A stretch of 64,000 bases of DNA, from NCBI GenBank assembly GCA_019421865.1, contig JAHZEL010000008.1:342490-406489 (forward strand), written 5' to 3'. Below, piece after piece: positions 1 through 7,623 of this stretch. The notes below the pieces were generated by a model that worked only from the letters and a program-made list of their open reading frames with translations, was not told where the DNA came from and ran no database searches. Made by a program: the position numbers and the translations under genes. The stretch is from Desulfovibrionaceae bacterium. GTDB taxonomy: Bacteria > Desulfobacterota > Desulfovibrionia > Desulfovibrionales > Desulfovibrionaceae. Every line of letters starts with the position of its first letter. Positions within the stretch are counted from its first letter, which is position 1.

Positions 1-521
1 AGTTCGCCTTCATGGACATTGACGACATAGCCGAAGAGCGGGCCTTCGGATGGACGAATTTCGACGACATGCTTGATACGGAATGGAAGATGAGCCCGCC
101 GGAAAAAGCGGACTACCTGACCTTTTCCCTCCGGCTCGACACCCGCCGCATTCCGCCTGCGGTTCTTCGCAAGCACACGCGCATAGCGCTTCGCGAGGAA
201 GAGAACCGCATCAAGGAGCTGGGCAAGAAGTTCATTCCCCGCGACCGCAAGAAAGAAATCGGCGAGCAGGTGAAACTGCGGCTCATGGGACGTTTTCTGC
301 CCATTCCTGCAGAATTTCAGGTCATCTGGAACACCCGCACCGGCCGCGTCTATTTCGCCTCCACGCAGACAAAAATGATAGAACTCTTTCTTGAACTGTT
401 CACCCGCAGTTTCGAACTGCGTCTTGAACAGCTTGTTCCCTGTTCGCTGGCTCTTTCCATGTTCGGTGAACAGTACGCCGAAAAACTCGACGCCGTGGAA
501 TCCACGCATTTCATCTCATAA
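1..521 (+). CDS. rdgC: RdgC-like recombination-associated protein, 5' end outside window
   Basis: The frame is open to the left edge (codons in phase from base 3), so the first visible ATG at 12 is probably internal. The visible 170 residues carry a charged central helix region and an ILE/LEU-rich tail around IWNTRTGRVYFAS, which fits the C-terminal half of the RdgC superfamily. RdgC is a ring-shaped DNA-binding protein that modulates RecA in other bacteria. A second small gene follows after 12 bases and is probably co-transcribed. The family call is from remembered pattern, not an alignment, so the assignment is moderately sure. Confidence 0.7.
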   Translation, partial: FAFMDIDDIAEERAFGWTNFDDMLDTEWKMSPPEKADYLTFSLRLDTRRIPPAVLRKHTRIALREEENRIKELGKKFIPRDRKKEIGEQVKLRLMGRFLPIPAEFQVIWNTRTGRVYFASTQTKMIELFLELFTRSFELRLEQLVPCSLALSMFGEQYAEKLDAVESTHFIS

Positions 522-533
522 AGGGCACCGGAC

Positions 534-1103
534 ATGGCAGACATTGGTTACATCGGAGAAAATACCGATCTTATTCTGGGACAGGAATTTCTTACCTGGC
601 TGTGGTTCCGCAGCGAAACCGGCAACGTGTTCCGCATGGAAACGCCGGAGCACAACGGCGAGCCGTTCACCGTGGCCATGGAGCAACGCATCGTGGTGCG
701 GGGCGGCGAAGGTGAAAATCAGGAAACCGCCACCGTGGTCGGCTCCTTTTCGCCGCTGCGTGAGGCAAGACTCGGACTTCTGACCGGCAAACAGGTCGTC
801 CGGGCCCTCGTCCGGCTGGAAAAGGACGGCATGGACTGGCAGGTGACGCTGAAGGCCGAGGATTTCAGCATCAACGCCCTGCGTACGCCGCCCATTTCCA
901 AGGAAGACGCCTCCGAAGATCCCGACGCGATCTTCCTCGAAAAAATGTACCTGCTGGATCAGGCTCTGGACATGCTGGATGAAATGTTCCGGCAGTTCCT
1001 CAAGATCCGCCTTGCGCCTGCCGCCTGGCAGAGCGAGGCCGCGGCCGTTGCGGCATGGATGAAGCACGACATCAGTCAGGGCACCATGCAGCCGGAAGGC
1101 TGA
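534..1103 (+). CDS. Conserved hypothetical protein next to rdgC
   Basis: 189 residues, acidic, no signal peptide or membrane segment. It starts 12 bases after the rdgC-like stop and reads in the same direction, so the two are likely one transcript. The N-terminal half looks like a beta-rich domain (alternating hydrophobic residues, RIVVRGGEG and TVVGSF), followed by a helical C-terminus (LLDQALDMLDEMFRQFL). I do not recognise a family. Because of the coupling, a role in the same DNA-metabolism process as the RdgC-like protein is possible but is inference only. Confidence 0.8.
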   Translation: MADIGYIGENTDLILGQEFLTWLWFRSETGNVFRMETPEHNGEPFTVAMEQRIVVRGGEGENQETATVVGSFSPLREARLGLLTGKQVVRALVRLEKDGMDWQVTLKAEDFSINALRTPPISKEDASEDPDAIFLEKMYLLDQALDMLDEMFRQFLKIRLAPAAWQSEAAAVAAWMKHDISQGTMQPEG

Positions 1104-1268
1104 TGATCTTTGTTCCTGCTCCTCTCCGGCAAGGCTTTGCCGCTTTTCTTCGGAAACGCCGGGGAGGAGACAGGTGAAAGGTTCGCGACCGGATTCTTTC
1201 CGAGGATGCGGCGCGTGAGCCTGCTCCATCTCCCCTCTCAGGGGCCATCTCTTTTCAGGAGCAGAACC

Positions 1269-2309
1269 ATGAAAAGCGCTGCAACTGCGGGAGAGGTCTC
1301 CCGCTGGAAGGCTCTGTCCGTGCGCGCCGTGCGCAAGCTGCTGTGGATGCTGCTTGTGCTCTGGGGCATCACGCTGGTGAGCTTTTTCGTCATTCATCTG
1401 GCTCCGGGTACGCCCACGGACATGCAGACCAGTCTCAACCCTCTGGCCGGAGACATGGTCCGCGAGCGCCTGAACGCGCTCTACGGACTGGACCGTCCGC
1501 TCTGGGAACAGTATGTGGACTGGCTGAGCAGGCTCGTCCGACTCGACTTCGGCATATCCCTTTCCAGCGACGCCCGCCCCGTCATGGAAAAAATCATGGA
1601 GAGGCTGCCCCTGACCGTGGGGATGAACGTCATCTCCCTGCTGCTTACGCTGCTGATCTCCATACCTGTCGGCATCGTTTCCGCCGTGTACCGCGGCTCC
1701 TTTCTGGACAGAGCGCTCACCGTTCTGGTCTTCCTCGGCTTTGCCATGCCGAGCTTCTGGCTGGCCATGCTGCTCATGCTCTATTTCGGCATCGATCTCG
1801 GCTGGCTTCCCATCTCCGGCCTCACCTCGCTGGACTATGCCCAGCTCTCCGTACCGGGAAAAATACTGGACATCGCCCGACATCTCACACTTCCCATTCT
1901 CGTGGGACTTGTAGGCAGCATAGCGGGCACTTCGCGTTTTCTCCGCTCCTCCATGCTGGAAGTGCTGAGGCAGGACTACATGACGACGGCCCGGGCCAAG
2001 GGCCTGCCCCCAAGACTGGTCATCGGCAGACACGCGCTGCGCAATGCACTGCTGCCCGTGATCACCATGCTCGGCCTGTCCGTACCGGGGCTCATCGGCG
2101 GCAGCGTCATCGTTGAAACCATCTTTGCCCTGCCGGGACTGGGGCAGCTTTTCTACACTGCGGTCATGGCCCGCGACTATCCCCTCATCATGGGCAATCT
2201 CGTGCTGGGCGCCGTGCTGACGCTGCTCGGCAACATGCTGGCCGACGCAGGCTACGGTCTTGCCGATCCCCGCATCAGGGCCGCGGCCGACAGGGAGGGA
2301 AAAGCATGA
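1269..2309 (+). CDS. ABC transporter permease, DppB/OppB type
   Basis: 346 residues with about six membrane segments. The first is LLWMLLVLWGITLVSFFVIH, followed by the family hallmark HLAPGTP. The EAA loop that contacts the ATPase is visible as DYMTTARAKGLPPRLVIGRH...LLP. This is the inner-membrane pore subunit of dipeptide, oligopeptide or nickel importers. The ATG at 1269 is chosen because AGGAG sits 7 bases upstream; the frame opens earlier (1110) but that extension is not protein-like. Its stop overlaps the next permease start (ATGA). No solute-binding protein or ATPase gene is adjacent. Confidence 0.93.
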   Translation: MKSAATAGEVSRWKALSVRAVRKLLWMLLVLWGITLVSFFVIHLAPGTPTDMQTSLNPLAGDMVRERLNALYGLDRPLWEQYVDWLSRLVRLDFGISLSSDARPVMEKIMERLPLTVGMNVISLLLTLLISIPVGIVSAVYRGSFLDRALTVLVFLGFAMPSFWLAMLLMLYFGIDLGWLPISGLTSLDYAQLSVPGKILDIARHLTLPILVGLVGSIAGTSRFLRSSMLEVLRQDYMTTARAKGLPPRLVIGRHALRNALLPVITMLGLSVPGLIGGSVIVETIFALPGLGQLFYTAVMARDYPLIMGNLVLGAVLTLLGNMLADAGYGLADPRIRAAADREGKA

Positions 2310-3130
2310 GCATCAGTCTGAAACGACACGGCATGTTTCTCACCGGCCTTGCCATCGTGCTTGTCATGAGCATTCTGGCACTGCTCGCTCCGTGGATTGC
2401 TCCCTACGATCCTGCGGCTCTGAACCTCGACCACATTCTCATGCCGCCCTCTTCCGAGCATCTGCTGGGAACCGACGAACTGGGGCGTGACGTCTTTTCC
2501 AGGCTCCTCTACGGCGCGCGGGTTTCCCTGTGGGTCGGATTTGTGGCGGTAGGCATCTCCACGGCCATCGGCATTGTTCTGGGGCTGGCTTCCGGCTATT
2601 TCGGCGGCTGGACCGATGAACTCATCATGCGCGGCGTGGACGTGATGCTCTGCTTCCCGTCCTTCTTCCTTATTCTTGCCGTCATCGCCTTTCTTGAGCC
2701 GAGCCTCACCAACATCATGATCGTCATCGGTCTCACGTCATGGATGGGCGTTGCCCGCCTCGTGCGGGCGGAAACGCTTTCCCTGCGGGAAAGAGACTAC
2801 ATCGCGGCCTCAAAACTTGCAGGCGCGTCAACCTGCCGCCTGCTCTTCGTGCATATTCTGCCCAACGCCCTTGCCCCGGTTCTGGTTTCCGCCACGCTCG
2901 GCGTAGCCGGAGCCATTCTGGTGGAGTCCTCCCTCAGCTTTCTCGGCCTCGGTGTGCAGCCGCCGGATGCCAGCTGGGGAAACATGCTCATGGACGGCAA
3001 GAACACGCTGGAAATAGCGCCCTGGCTTTCCCTGTATCCGGGGCTTGCCATTCTCATCACGGTTCTCGGCTACAATCTGCTCGGAGAAAGCCTGCGCGAC
3101 ATGCTGGATCCGAGGCTCAGGGAACGCTGA
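2306..3130 (+). CDS. ABC transporter permease, DppC/OppC type
   Basis: 274 residues, the partner permease of the preceding gene, with which it overlaps by four bases behind a GGGAGGG ribosome site. Visible hallmarks are the N-terminal LAPWIAPYDP segment, LLGTDELGRDVFSRLLYGAR, the EAA loop DYIAASKLAGAS...ILPNALAPV, and the C-terminal GVQPPDASWGNML. The two subunits form a heterodimeric channel in the cytoplasmic membrane. The substrate cannot be read from the sequence; dipeptide, oligopeptide and nickel systems share these subunits. A rho-independent terminator lies about 120 bases downstream. Confidence 0.93.
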   Translation: MSISLKRHGMFLTGLAIVLVMSILALLAPWIAPYDPAALNLDHILMPPSSEHLLGTDELGRDVFSRLLYGARVSLWVGFVAVGISTAIGIVLGLASGYFGGWTDELIMRGVDVMLCFPSFFLILAVIAFLEPSLTNIMIVIGLTSWMGVARLVRAETLSLRERDYIAASKLAGASTCRLLFVHILPNALAPVLVSATLGVAGAILVESSLSFLGLGVQPPDASWGNMLMDGKNTLEIAPWLSLYPGLAILITVLGYNLLGESLRDMLDPRLRER

Positions 3131-3250
3131 TCCCGAAACGCCGCCACACAAGAGGTGCCGCACAAAAAACGGACATAAAAGCCTCATCCACCTGCGCGCG
3201 AAAGGCATGCCGTCGCCCGGATTCGCGCAGCTCGTCTTCCTGAAAAGCAA

Positions 3251-3284
3251 AAAGAAAGACCCCATAAAGGGGCCTTTCTTTTTT
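3251..3284 (+). terminator. Terminator after the permease pair
   Basis: The arms AAAGAcCCC and GGGGcCTTT enclose ATAAA, and the right arm is followed by a T-rich tract. An A-run on the left side would also let it work toward the convergent minus-strand lipoprotein gene, so it may be bidirectional. Confidence 0.75.
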
Positions 3285-3309
3285 ATGCCATTAAAAGCGC
3301 CGTCCGGTA

Positions 3310-3564
3310 TTACCAGCGGCCATGTCCATAATCGCCCTTTTCCTGCTGATGGCCGTAGATGCCTCCGGCCAGAGCGCCGAGGCCGCCGCCTATCAGGGCG
3401 CCGGTCGTGCCGCTGCCGCCGGTAATGGCGCTAAGGCCGCCGCCGATGAGCGCACCGCCCGCAGCTCCGCTGAGAGCACCCTGCTGGGTTCTGGACATCT
3501 GTGTGCAGCCGACAGCGCCGAAAGCCAGCGCGCCGGCCAGAAGAACAATCGAGATCTTTTTCAT
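3310..3564 (-). CDS. Glycine-zipper lipoprotein (YMGG/OmpA-associated type)
   Basis: 84 residues. A lipoprotein signal MKKISIVLLAGALAFGAVGC ends in a plausible lipobox cysteine, followed by glycine- and alanine-rich repeats (AAGGALIGGGL, GALIGGGLGALAGG) typical of glycine-zipper membrane-interacting segments. The tail is hydrophilic (HQQEKGDYGHGRW). The start is MKK because GGGAG lies 6 bases upstream; an in-frame ATG 21 bases earlier lacks one. Probably anchored in the outer membrane or periplasmic face. Exact role unknown; relatives are small envelope lipoproteins. Confidence 0.85.
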   Translation of the reverse strand: MKKISIVLLAGALAFGAVGCTQMSRTQQGALSGAAGGALIGGGLSAITGGSGTTGALIGGGLGALAGGIYGHQQEKGDYGHGRW

Positions 3565-3587
3565 GTTGTCACTCCCAAAGGTCATGT

Positions 3588-3956
3588 CTATTTTGAGGCA
3601 GGAGCCATGAATTCATACCAGAGCACCTCAAAGACGGACCTCTTTGAGTCGTCAGGATGCGCGGCATACCAGTCGTCCAGACACTTCTGAATGTCCTTCC
3701 AGTTTGTATCGCCGAATGCCGTCATCCAAGCTTTGACGAAGGGGGATGCCGAAACGCCCTGCTTTTCCGCTATGAGCTGCTCAATGGCCACCGTGCTGGA
3801 AACGCCGTAAAGGAACGCCAGCTTTTCCGAAGAGGTGGAAAGCTTCCACTGAACGCCCGTCAGATCGGCGGGAGAGGCCTCGGCAGAAGGAACGCCGAAC
3901 GACAGGCCGCAGCACAACAGCGCGGCGCACAGGCCTGCAACAAACACTTTTTTCAT
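3588..3956 (-). CDS. Small secreted or periplasmic protein, unknown function
   Basis: 122 residues with a clear Sec signal peptide (MKKVFVAGLCAALLCCGL, cleavage probably after AEA). The mature part is helical and tryptophan-rich: WKLSTSSEKLAFLYGV, then IEQLIAEKQG and a C-terminal IQKCLDDWYAAHPDDSKRSV. This resembles small periplasmic proteins in which a repeated helix pair carries the sequence EKxAFLYG, but I cannot name a family. It sits between the glycine-zipper lipoprotein and the proline-rich protein, all on the same strand, ending in TAG. Confidence 0.8.
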   Translation of the reverse strand: MKKVFVAGLCAALLCCGLSFGVPSAEASPADLTGVQWKLSTSSEKLAFLYGVSSTVAIEQLIAEKQGVSASPFVKAWMTAFGDTNWKDIQKCLDDWYAAHPDDSKRSVFEVLWYEFMAPASK

Positions 3957-3980
3957 GGGTGCATTCTCCTTGAAAGCCGT

Positions 3981-4469
3981 CTAAAGCTGTCTGGGCTTCT
4001 GTGCATCAGGCACGGGTCTTCCCGGTCTCGGAGCAGGTCTTGTTCCGGGACGCGGCGCCGGACGGGAACCCGGACCGGACGGCCGGGGAGCGCCGGGTCT
4101 GGGCGCGGGCTTTCCGGGCTGAGCCGGACGCGGTCCGCCGGGACGCGGTGCAGGTTTCGGAGCGGGTCTGGAAGGCCGGGGGGCTCCCGGTCTGGGAGCC
4201 GGAGCTCCGGGATGAGCCGGACGAGGACCGCCGGGACGGGGAGCAGGCCGAGGCGCGGGTCTGGATGGACGAGGGGCGCCGGGTCTGGGCGCAGGGCCGC
4301 CCGGACGAGCCGGGCGCGGAGCGGAACCGCCGGGATGCGGCTTCGGAGGTTTCGCGGGATGATGATCCGGCGGAGGCGGCGCAGCCTCCGCTTCGTGGGG
4401 AAGCAGCGGGGCCGTCAAACCGACAGTCATCATGCCTACCAGAGAACAGAGAAACATGCGTCTATTCAT
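3981..4469 (-). CDS. Tat-type exported proline-rich repeat protein
   Basis: 162 residues. The N-terminus MNRRMFLCSLVGMMTVGLTA has a twin-arginine-like RRxFL motif and a hydrophobic core, with likely cleavage after AEAA. The rest is almost entirely Pro, Arg, Gly and Ala, built on three 31-residue repeats (residues 56-148) of the form PGxPAPRPGAPRPS. Such polycationic proline-rich segments usually span the periplasm or bind cell-wall polymers. No catalytic domain is present. Low complexity makes antisense frames open, but the signal peptide and its place in a row of exported genes favour this frame. The function is unknown. Confidence 0.75.
   Translation of the reverse strand: MNRRMFLCSLVGMMTVGLTAPLLPHEAEAAPPPPDHHPAKPPKPHPGGSAPRPARPGGPAPRPGAPRPSRPAPRPAPRPGGPRPAHPGAPAPRPGAPRPSRPAPKPAPRPGGPRPAQPGKPAPRPGAPRPSGPGSRPAPRPGTRPAPRPGRPVPDAQKPRQL
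4026..4304 (-). repeat. Three tandem 93-bp repeats in the proline-rich gene
   Basis: Residues 56-86, 87-117 and 118-148 of the proline-rich protein align as 31-residue units. Units 1 and 2 differ at only three positions (G/A at 3, R/K at 19, H/Q at 31); unit 3 is more diverged in its second half. At DNA level each unit is 93 bp, a substrate for slippage or recombination that would change protein length by whole units. Confidence 0.8.
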
Positions 4470-4574
4470 ATTTTCACCTCGTTCCTGTCTATGCGGGAAT
4501 GGCTCCTTTTCCGGTTAATATCGCACAGAGGCATCGCCCCGCAAGAGTTTCCGTTGAAAAACATGACAGCAGAC

Positions 4575-4626
4575 TGCACATCCATATGAAATAACAATAT
4601 AAAATAATAGTTATATTTTTATATCC
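4575..4626. other. A+T-rich island upstream of the exported-protein genes
   Basis: About 45 bases of nearly pure A/T in an otherwise GC-rich region, including an imperfect inverted repeat of ATAAC and GTTAT. It lies about 110 bases upstream of the proline-rich gene start and between it and the end of the 325-residue gene, so a promoter or regulator-binding zone is plausible. No clear -35/-10 pair was settled on. Confidence 0.35.
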
Positions 4627-4725
4627 GCAGCATGGATGCCGGGCATTCCACCCCTCTGCACAACAGGCGGCCCGTGACGCATCTTTCCAAACCGCCTCTG
4701 CCAGCCCCCTCCAATTGCCGACAGG

Positions 4726-5703
4726 CTAGCGCTGCGCCTCTCCGGGGTACGTATCCATGCTTCCCTGAAGCCACACGGTGCCTGTAACGTCATCGCCGAC
4801 CTGTGGCTGATAGCCTTTCAGCACATGTTCCGCCGCATACAGATACCCGTGAACGCCCTGTTCCCCCGATCCGGAAAACGACACAAGCAGACGCCAGAAC
4901 GGCCTATTCATGAAAACGACGCGCTCCGCCCCCAGCACCGGCACCTGAAATCTCCATACGCCCACGATTTCCGTGGGCAGGAGTATGCCGAGTCCGTGCG
5001 TGGAAATCACCTCGGGGCGGAAGTCCCCGGCGCTTTTGTCCGGATGCGCCAGCAGAAATTCCTTCAAAGACGCGTCATAGACCGGCGAACCGGGTTCAGG
5101 CGTAAACTCCGTTTCTTCTGCCCGGTTCAGAGCAAACGCCAGCCCTGCCATAGAAAAACTGTGTGCCGAACCGAACTGCAGCTGAGGCACATGCTGAAAA
5201 AATCCGGCCAGGAAAAAGGCCAGAGGCGCACCGGTGGCTCTGGCTCTTGCAGCCACGACCCCCGAAATGCCGTTCGTCCAGATATGGGCCTGCTCAATGA
5301 CGGAAGGAACCGGCAGTCCCTCAAGCGCGGGATAGCCCCCGACGAAATCGGCCTTGCCCTTCCCCTTCACCATGACGATGTGCGAGTGAATGCCGATGCC
5401 CCCGCTGGAAGGCGACGCAAGAAGAATGACGCTGCTGCCGTCCTTCCTGTGCATCACAGGTCCCTGAGCGGAACTCTTCTGGAAAATATCCTGAAGCATC
5501 CCCACATATTCCTGACTGCCTCCGGGGAAGAACGCCGACCACACGTCGCCGAGACCCTCGAAATGTCTGCCCATGAAGGCGGAAGAAGGGCCCTCGTTGT
5601 CCGGTGCCGAGTCGCTGGAGGTATTGTTTCTCAGTGGAGGCTGCCTTCCCGTCGTGCTGCTGAGAGCTCCGCGGCCGCCGAAAAGTTTACCCAGAACTCC
5701 CAT
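4726..5703 (-). CDS. Conserved hypothetical protein, 325 residues
   Basis: No signal peptide or membrane helix. Residues 1-45 are low complexity (MGVLGKLFGGRGAL, then Ser/Asn-rich). The rest looks like a folded alpha/beta domain with motifs SHIVMVKGKGKADFVGGYPALEGLPVPS and HGLGILLPTEIVGVWRFQVPVLGAERVVF. A GGAG site 6 bases upstream fixes the start. The middle contains an alanine/phenylalanine-rich helix (GAPLAFFLAGFFQHVPQL) that could be membrane-associated. I do not recognise the family. It stands alone between the MFS gene and the small exported proteins. Confidence 0.8.
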   Translation of the reverse strand: MGVLGKLFGGRGALSSTTGRQPPLRNNTSSDSAPDNEGPSSAFMGRHFEGLGDVWSAFFPGGSQEYVGMLQDIFQKSSAQGPVMHRKDGSSVILLASPSSGGIGIHSHIVMVKGKGKADFVGGYPALEGLPVPSVIEQAHIWTNGISGVVAARARATGAPLAFFLAGFFQHVPQLQFGSAHSFSMAGLAFALNRAEETEFTPEPGSPVYDASLKEFLLAHPDKSAGDFRPEVISTHGLGILLPTEIVGVWRFQVPVLGAERVVFMNRPFWRLLVSFSGSGEQGVHGYLYAAEHVLKGYQPQVGDDVTGTVWLQGSMDTYPGEAQR

Positions 5704-5886
5704 ACTATCTCCTTTTGATATCTTTCATGACCCATAATGCTTGTTTGATTCTGCGGCACTTCGCATTACGCGGCCGCGCACTTCATCAACGCCAATACTA
5801 CACCGTTTTTCAGGATTTCCACAGCGTCTTAGAAAAAGGCGTTCCTTCCCATGCTACCCCGGCGGATGAGTACCGGCAAGCCCGAT

Positions 5887-7281
5887 CTACCTGTGATGCC
5901 GCAACGCCCGCAGGCTGAGCGCCACGCCCATGAGATTGAACGTGCCGAAAAGAAGCAGCGTATAACGCATGGCCCGCAGAAAGGTTCCGGCGTTTTCCGG
6001 ACCGACCACGGTATCTCCCATGAAAATGCCGATCATGCAGGCCATGACGATATGACTCATCAATCCGCCCATGGTACGCAGGCAGCCGAGCAGACCCGAA
6101 GCAACGGAAAGCTGCTCGCGGGGAACGTTGCCGAGCGTGGCCGACATATTGGGAGCCACAAAGAACGCGGCGCCCGTTCCCAGAGCCGCCTGACTCACGG
6201 CCACCTGCCAGACAGGACTGTGTTCGTTGAGCAGCAGAAGGCTGAGAATGCTCAGACCGCAGGCCGCCATGCCGGACGTGGAAATGATGCACGGGTGATA
6301 CCTGTCCGCCAGTCTTCCGGCCAGAGGAGAGAACACCGTCTGAAACATACTCTGCATCATGAGAATCATGCCCGCATGAAAGGCGTTCAGGCCGAGCACC
6401 TGCTGCAGATACATGGAAAAGAACAGGGAAAGGCCCATGAAGGAGCCGTAGTTGATGAACGTTGCCGCCATGCCGTCGGGCAGACCGGGCACCTTGGACA
6501 GTACCTTGAGGTCGAGCATGGGATCGGCAGACGTCCATTCCCGGCGCACGAAGGCGATCAAAAGCACGATGCCGAGCGGAAGAAGGCCGATGACGGCAGG
6601 ATGAAGGAAGGTGCAGGTAACCCCCGCAGCCACACAGAAAAGACCTCCGGCACCCAGAAGAGCGCTGATGCCGTCAAAGGAGCGGCGAATTTCGGAGAGC
6701 GGCTGCTCGGGAATGACGCGCTGAAGAAGCGCCAGCTCCATCAGACTCAAAGCGGAGATCATAAAGAATACGGATCTCCAGCCCAGAAGCTCCGTTATGC
6801 CGCCGCAGGCCAGCGGCCCAATGGCAAGGCCCAGGTATACGGCCGACACGACGATGCTGATGACCTGACCGCGAATATTGGCCGGTGCCAGCGTTACGCT
6901 CAAGGTCGTCACGGTACAGGCTATGGCGGCGGCGGAAAGTCCCTGTGCAAAGCGCAGAGGAATGATCACTTCCATGGCCGGAGCAAAGCCCATGAGAACG
7001 CTGAACAGACAGAAACAGCCAACGCCGATGAGCAGGATACGCTTGACGCCGAACATGTCGGCGATTCGTCCGCTCAGCATATGAGCAATGGACTGACCGA
7101 GATTATAGCACACCATCACCAGAGAAAGCATGACGGCCGGAGCCCCCAGCGATTCACCGATGGACGGAAGAATGGCGGCCACACCGCTCATAAGAAAGGG
7201 GGCAAAAAGATTGCCGGTCCACAAGGCGGCAATAACGGCTTTCAAATGCAAGGATAACGACTGGTCTTCAGAGCCGGACAT
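5887..7281 (-). CDS. MFS exporter, DHA2/EmrB-like
   Basis: 464 residues with 12 to 14 hydrophobic segments. The MFS signature between segments 2 and 3 reads GRIADMFGVKRILLIG, and segment 5 carries the LGLAIGPLACG antiporter-type motif C. This places it with proton-driven drug or metabolite exporters of the inner membrane; the substrate is not readable. The ATG at 7281 has GGAGG 8 bases upstream and is preferred over an upstream in-frame GTG at 7296. No linked regulator or membrane-fusion protein is seen, which argues against an EmrAB-type tripartite pump. Confidence 0.88.
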   Translation of the reverse strand: MSGSEDQSLSLHLKAVIAALWTGNLFAPFLMSGVAAILPSIGESLGAPAVMLSLVMVCYNLGQSIAHMLSGRIADMFGVKRILLIGVGCFCLFSVLMGFAPAMEVIIPLRFAQGLSAAAIACTVTTLSVTLAPANIRGQVISIVVSAVYLGLAIGPLACGGITELLGWRSVFFMISALSLMELALLQRVIPEQPLSEIRRSFDGISALLGAGGLFCVAAGVTCTFLHPAVIGLLPLGIVLLIAFVRREWTSADPMLDLKVLSKVPGLPDGMAATFINYGSFMGLSLFFSMYLQQVLGLNAFHAGMILMMQSMFQTVFSPLAGRLADRYHPCIISTSGMAACGLSILSLLLLNEHSPVWQVAVSQAALGTGAAFFVAPNMSATLGNVPREQLSVASGLLGCLRTMGGLMSHIVMACMIGIFMGDTVVGPENAGTFLRAMRYTLLLFGTFNLMGVALSLRALRHHR

Positions 7282-7623
7282 GGGAAACACCTCCACTTCT
7301 ACCCTACGTCAAACACCAATCCGTGGGAAGTTTGCCGCCCTATTTCGTGATTTTTATCCCAATATACATTTCATTCCCGACCGCCACTTCTCAGATGAAG
7401 TCCCGTACTGTCGGAGACTCAGCTCTCTGTCGAGGAAGAGCCTTTCCCGGACGAACTCGAAAAGGCCCGAAATCATCCCATACGTGGCTCCCCATCGATC
7501 CCTCTCTGCACTCCCGTTTTTCCGGCGTTCCCTTTCAACCACGTCATGTAGTTAAACGAAAAGGCCGTCCCCGGAGGAACGGCCCTTTCTCTTCAACAGG
7601 CATGAAGTCTGAGTAATCCGGCA
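7282..7623. other. Spacer between lon and the MFS gene
   Basis: 342 bases. It holds the lon terminator near 7559-7584. The A+T-rich stretch around 7350-7375 is a likely place for the MFS promoter on the minus strand (TATATT and GATAAAAAT are present), but no convincing -35 was identified. No coding potential seen. Confidence 0.5.
7559..7584 (-). terminator. Terminator downstream of lon
   Basis: Read on the minus strand, GGCCGT and ACGGCC pair around a CCTCCGGGG loop and are followed by TTTT, about 40 bases after the lon stop. Confidence 0.75.

Noticed and set aside
1110..1268. Longer N-terminus of the DppB-type permease
   Set aside because: The extra 53 residues lack family similarity, while an AGGAG site sits properly before the ATG at 1269.
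4026..4304. CRISPR-like array
   Set aside because: The 93-bp units are contiguous, in frame and encode Pro/Arg repeats; there are no spacers or cas genes.
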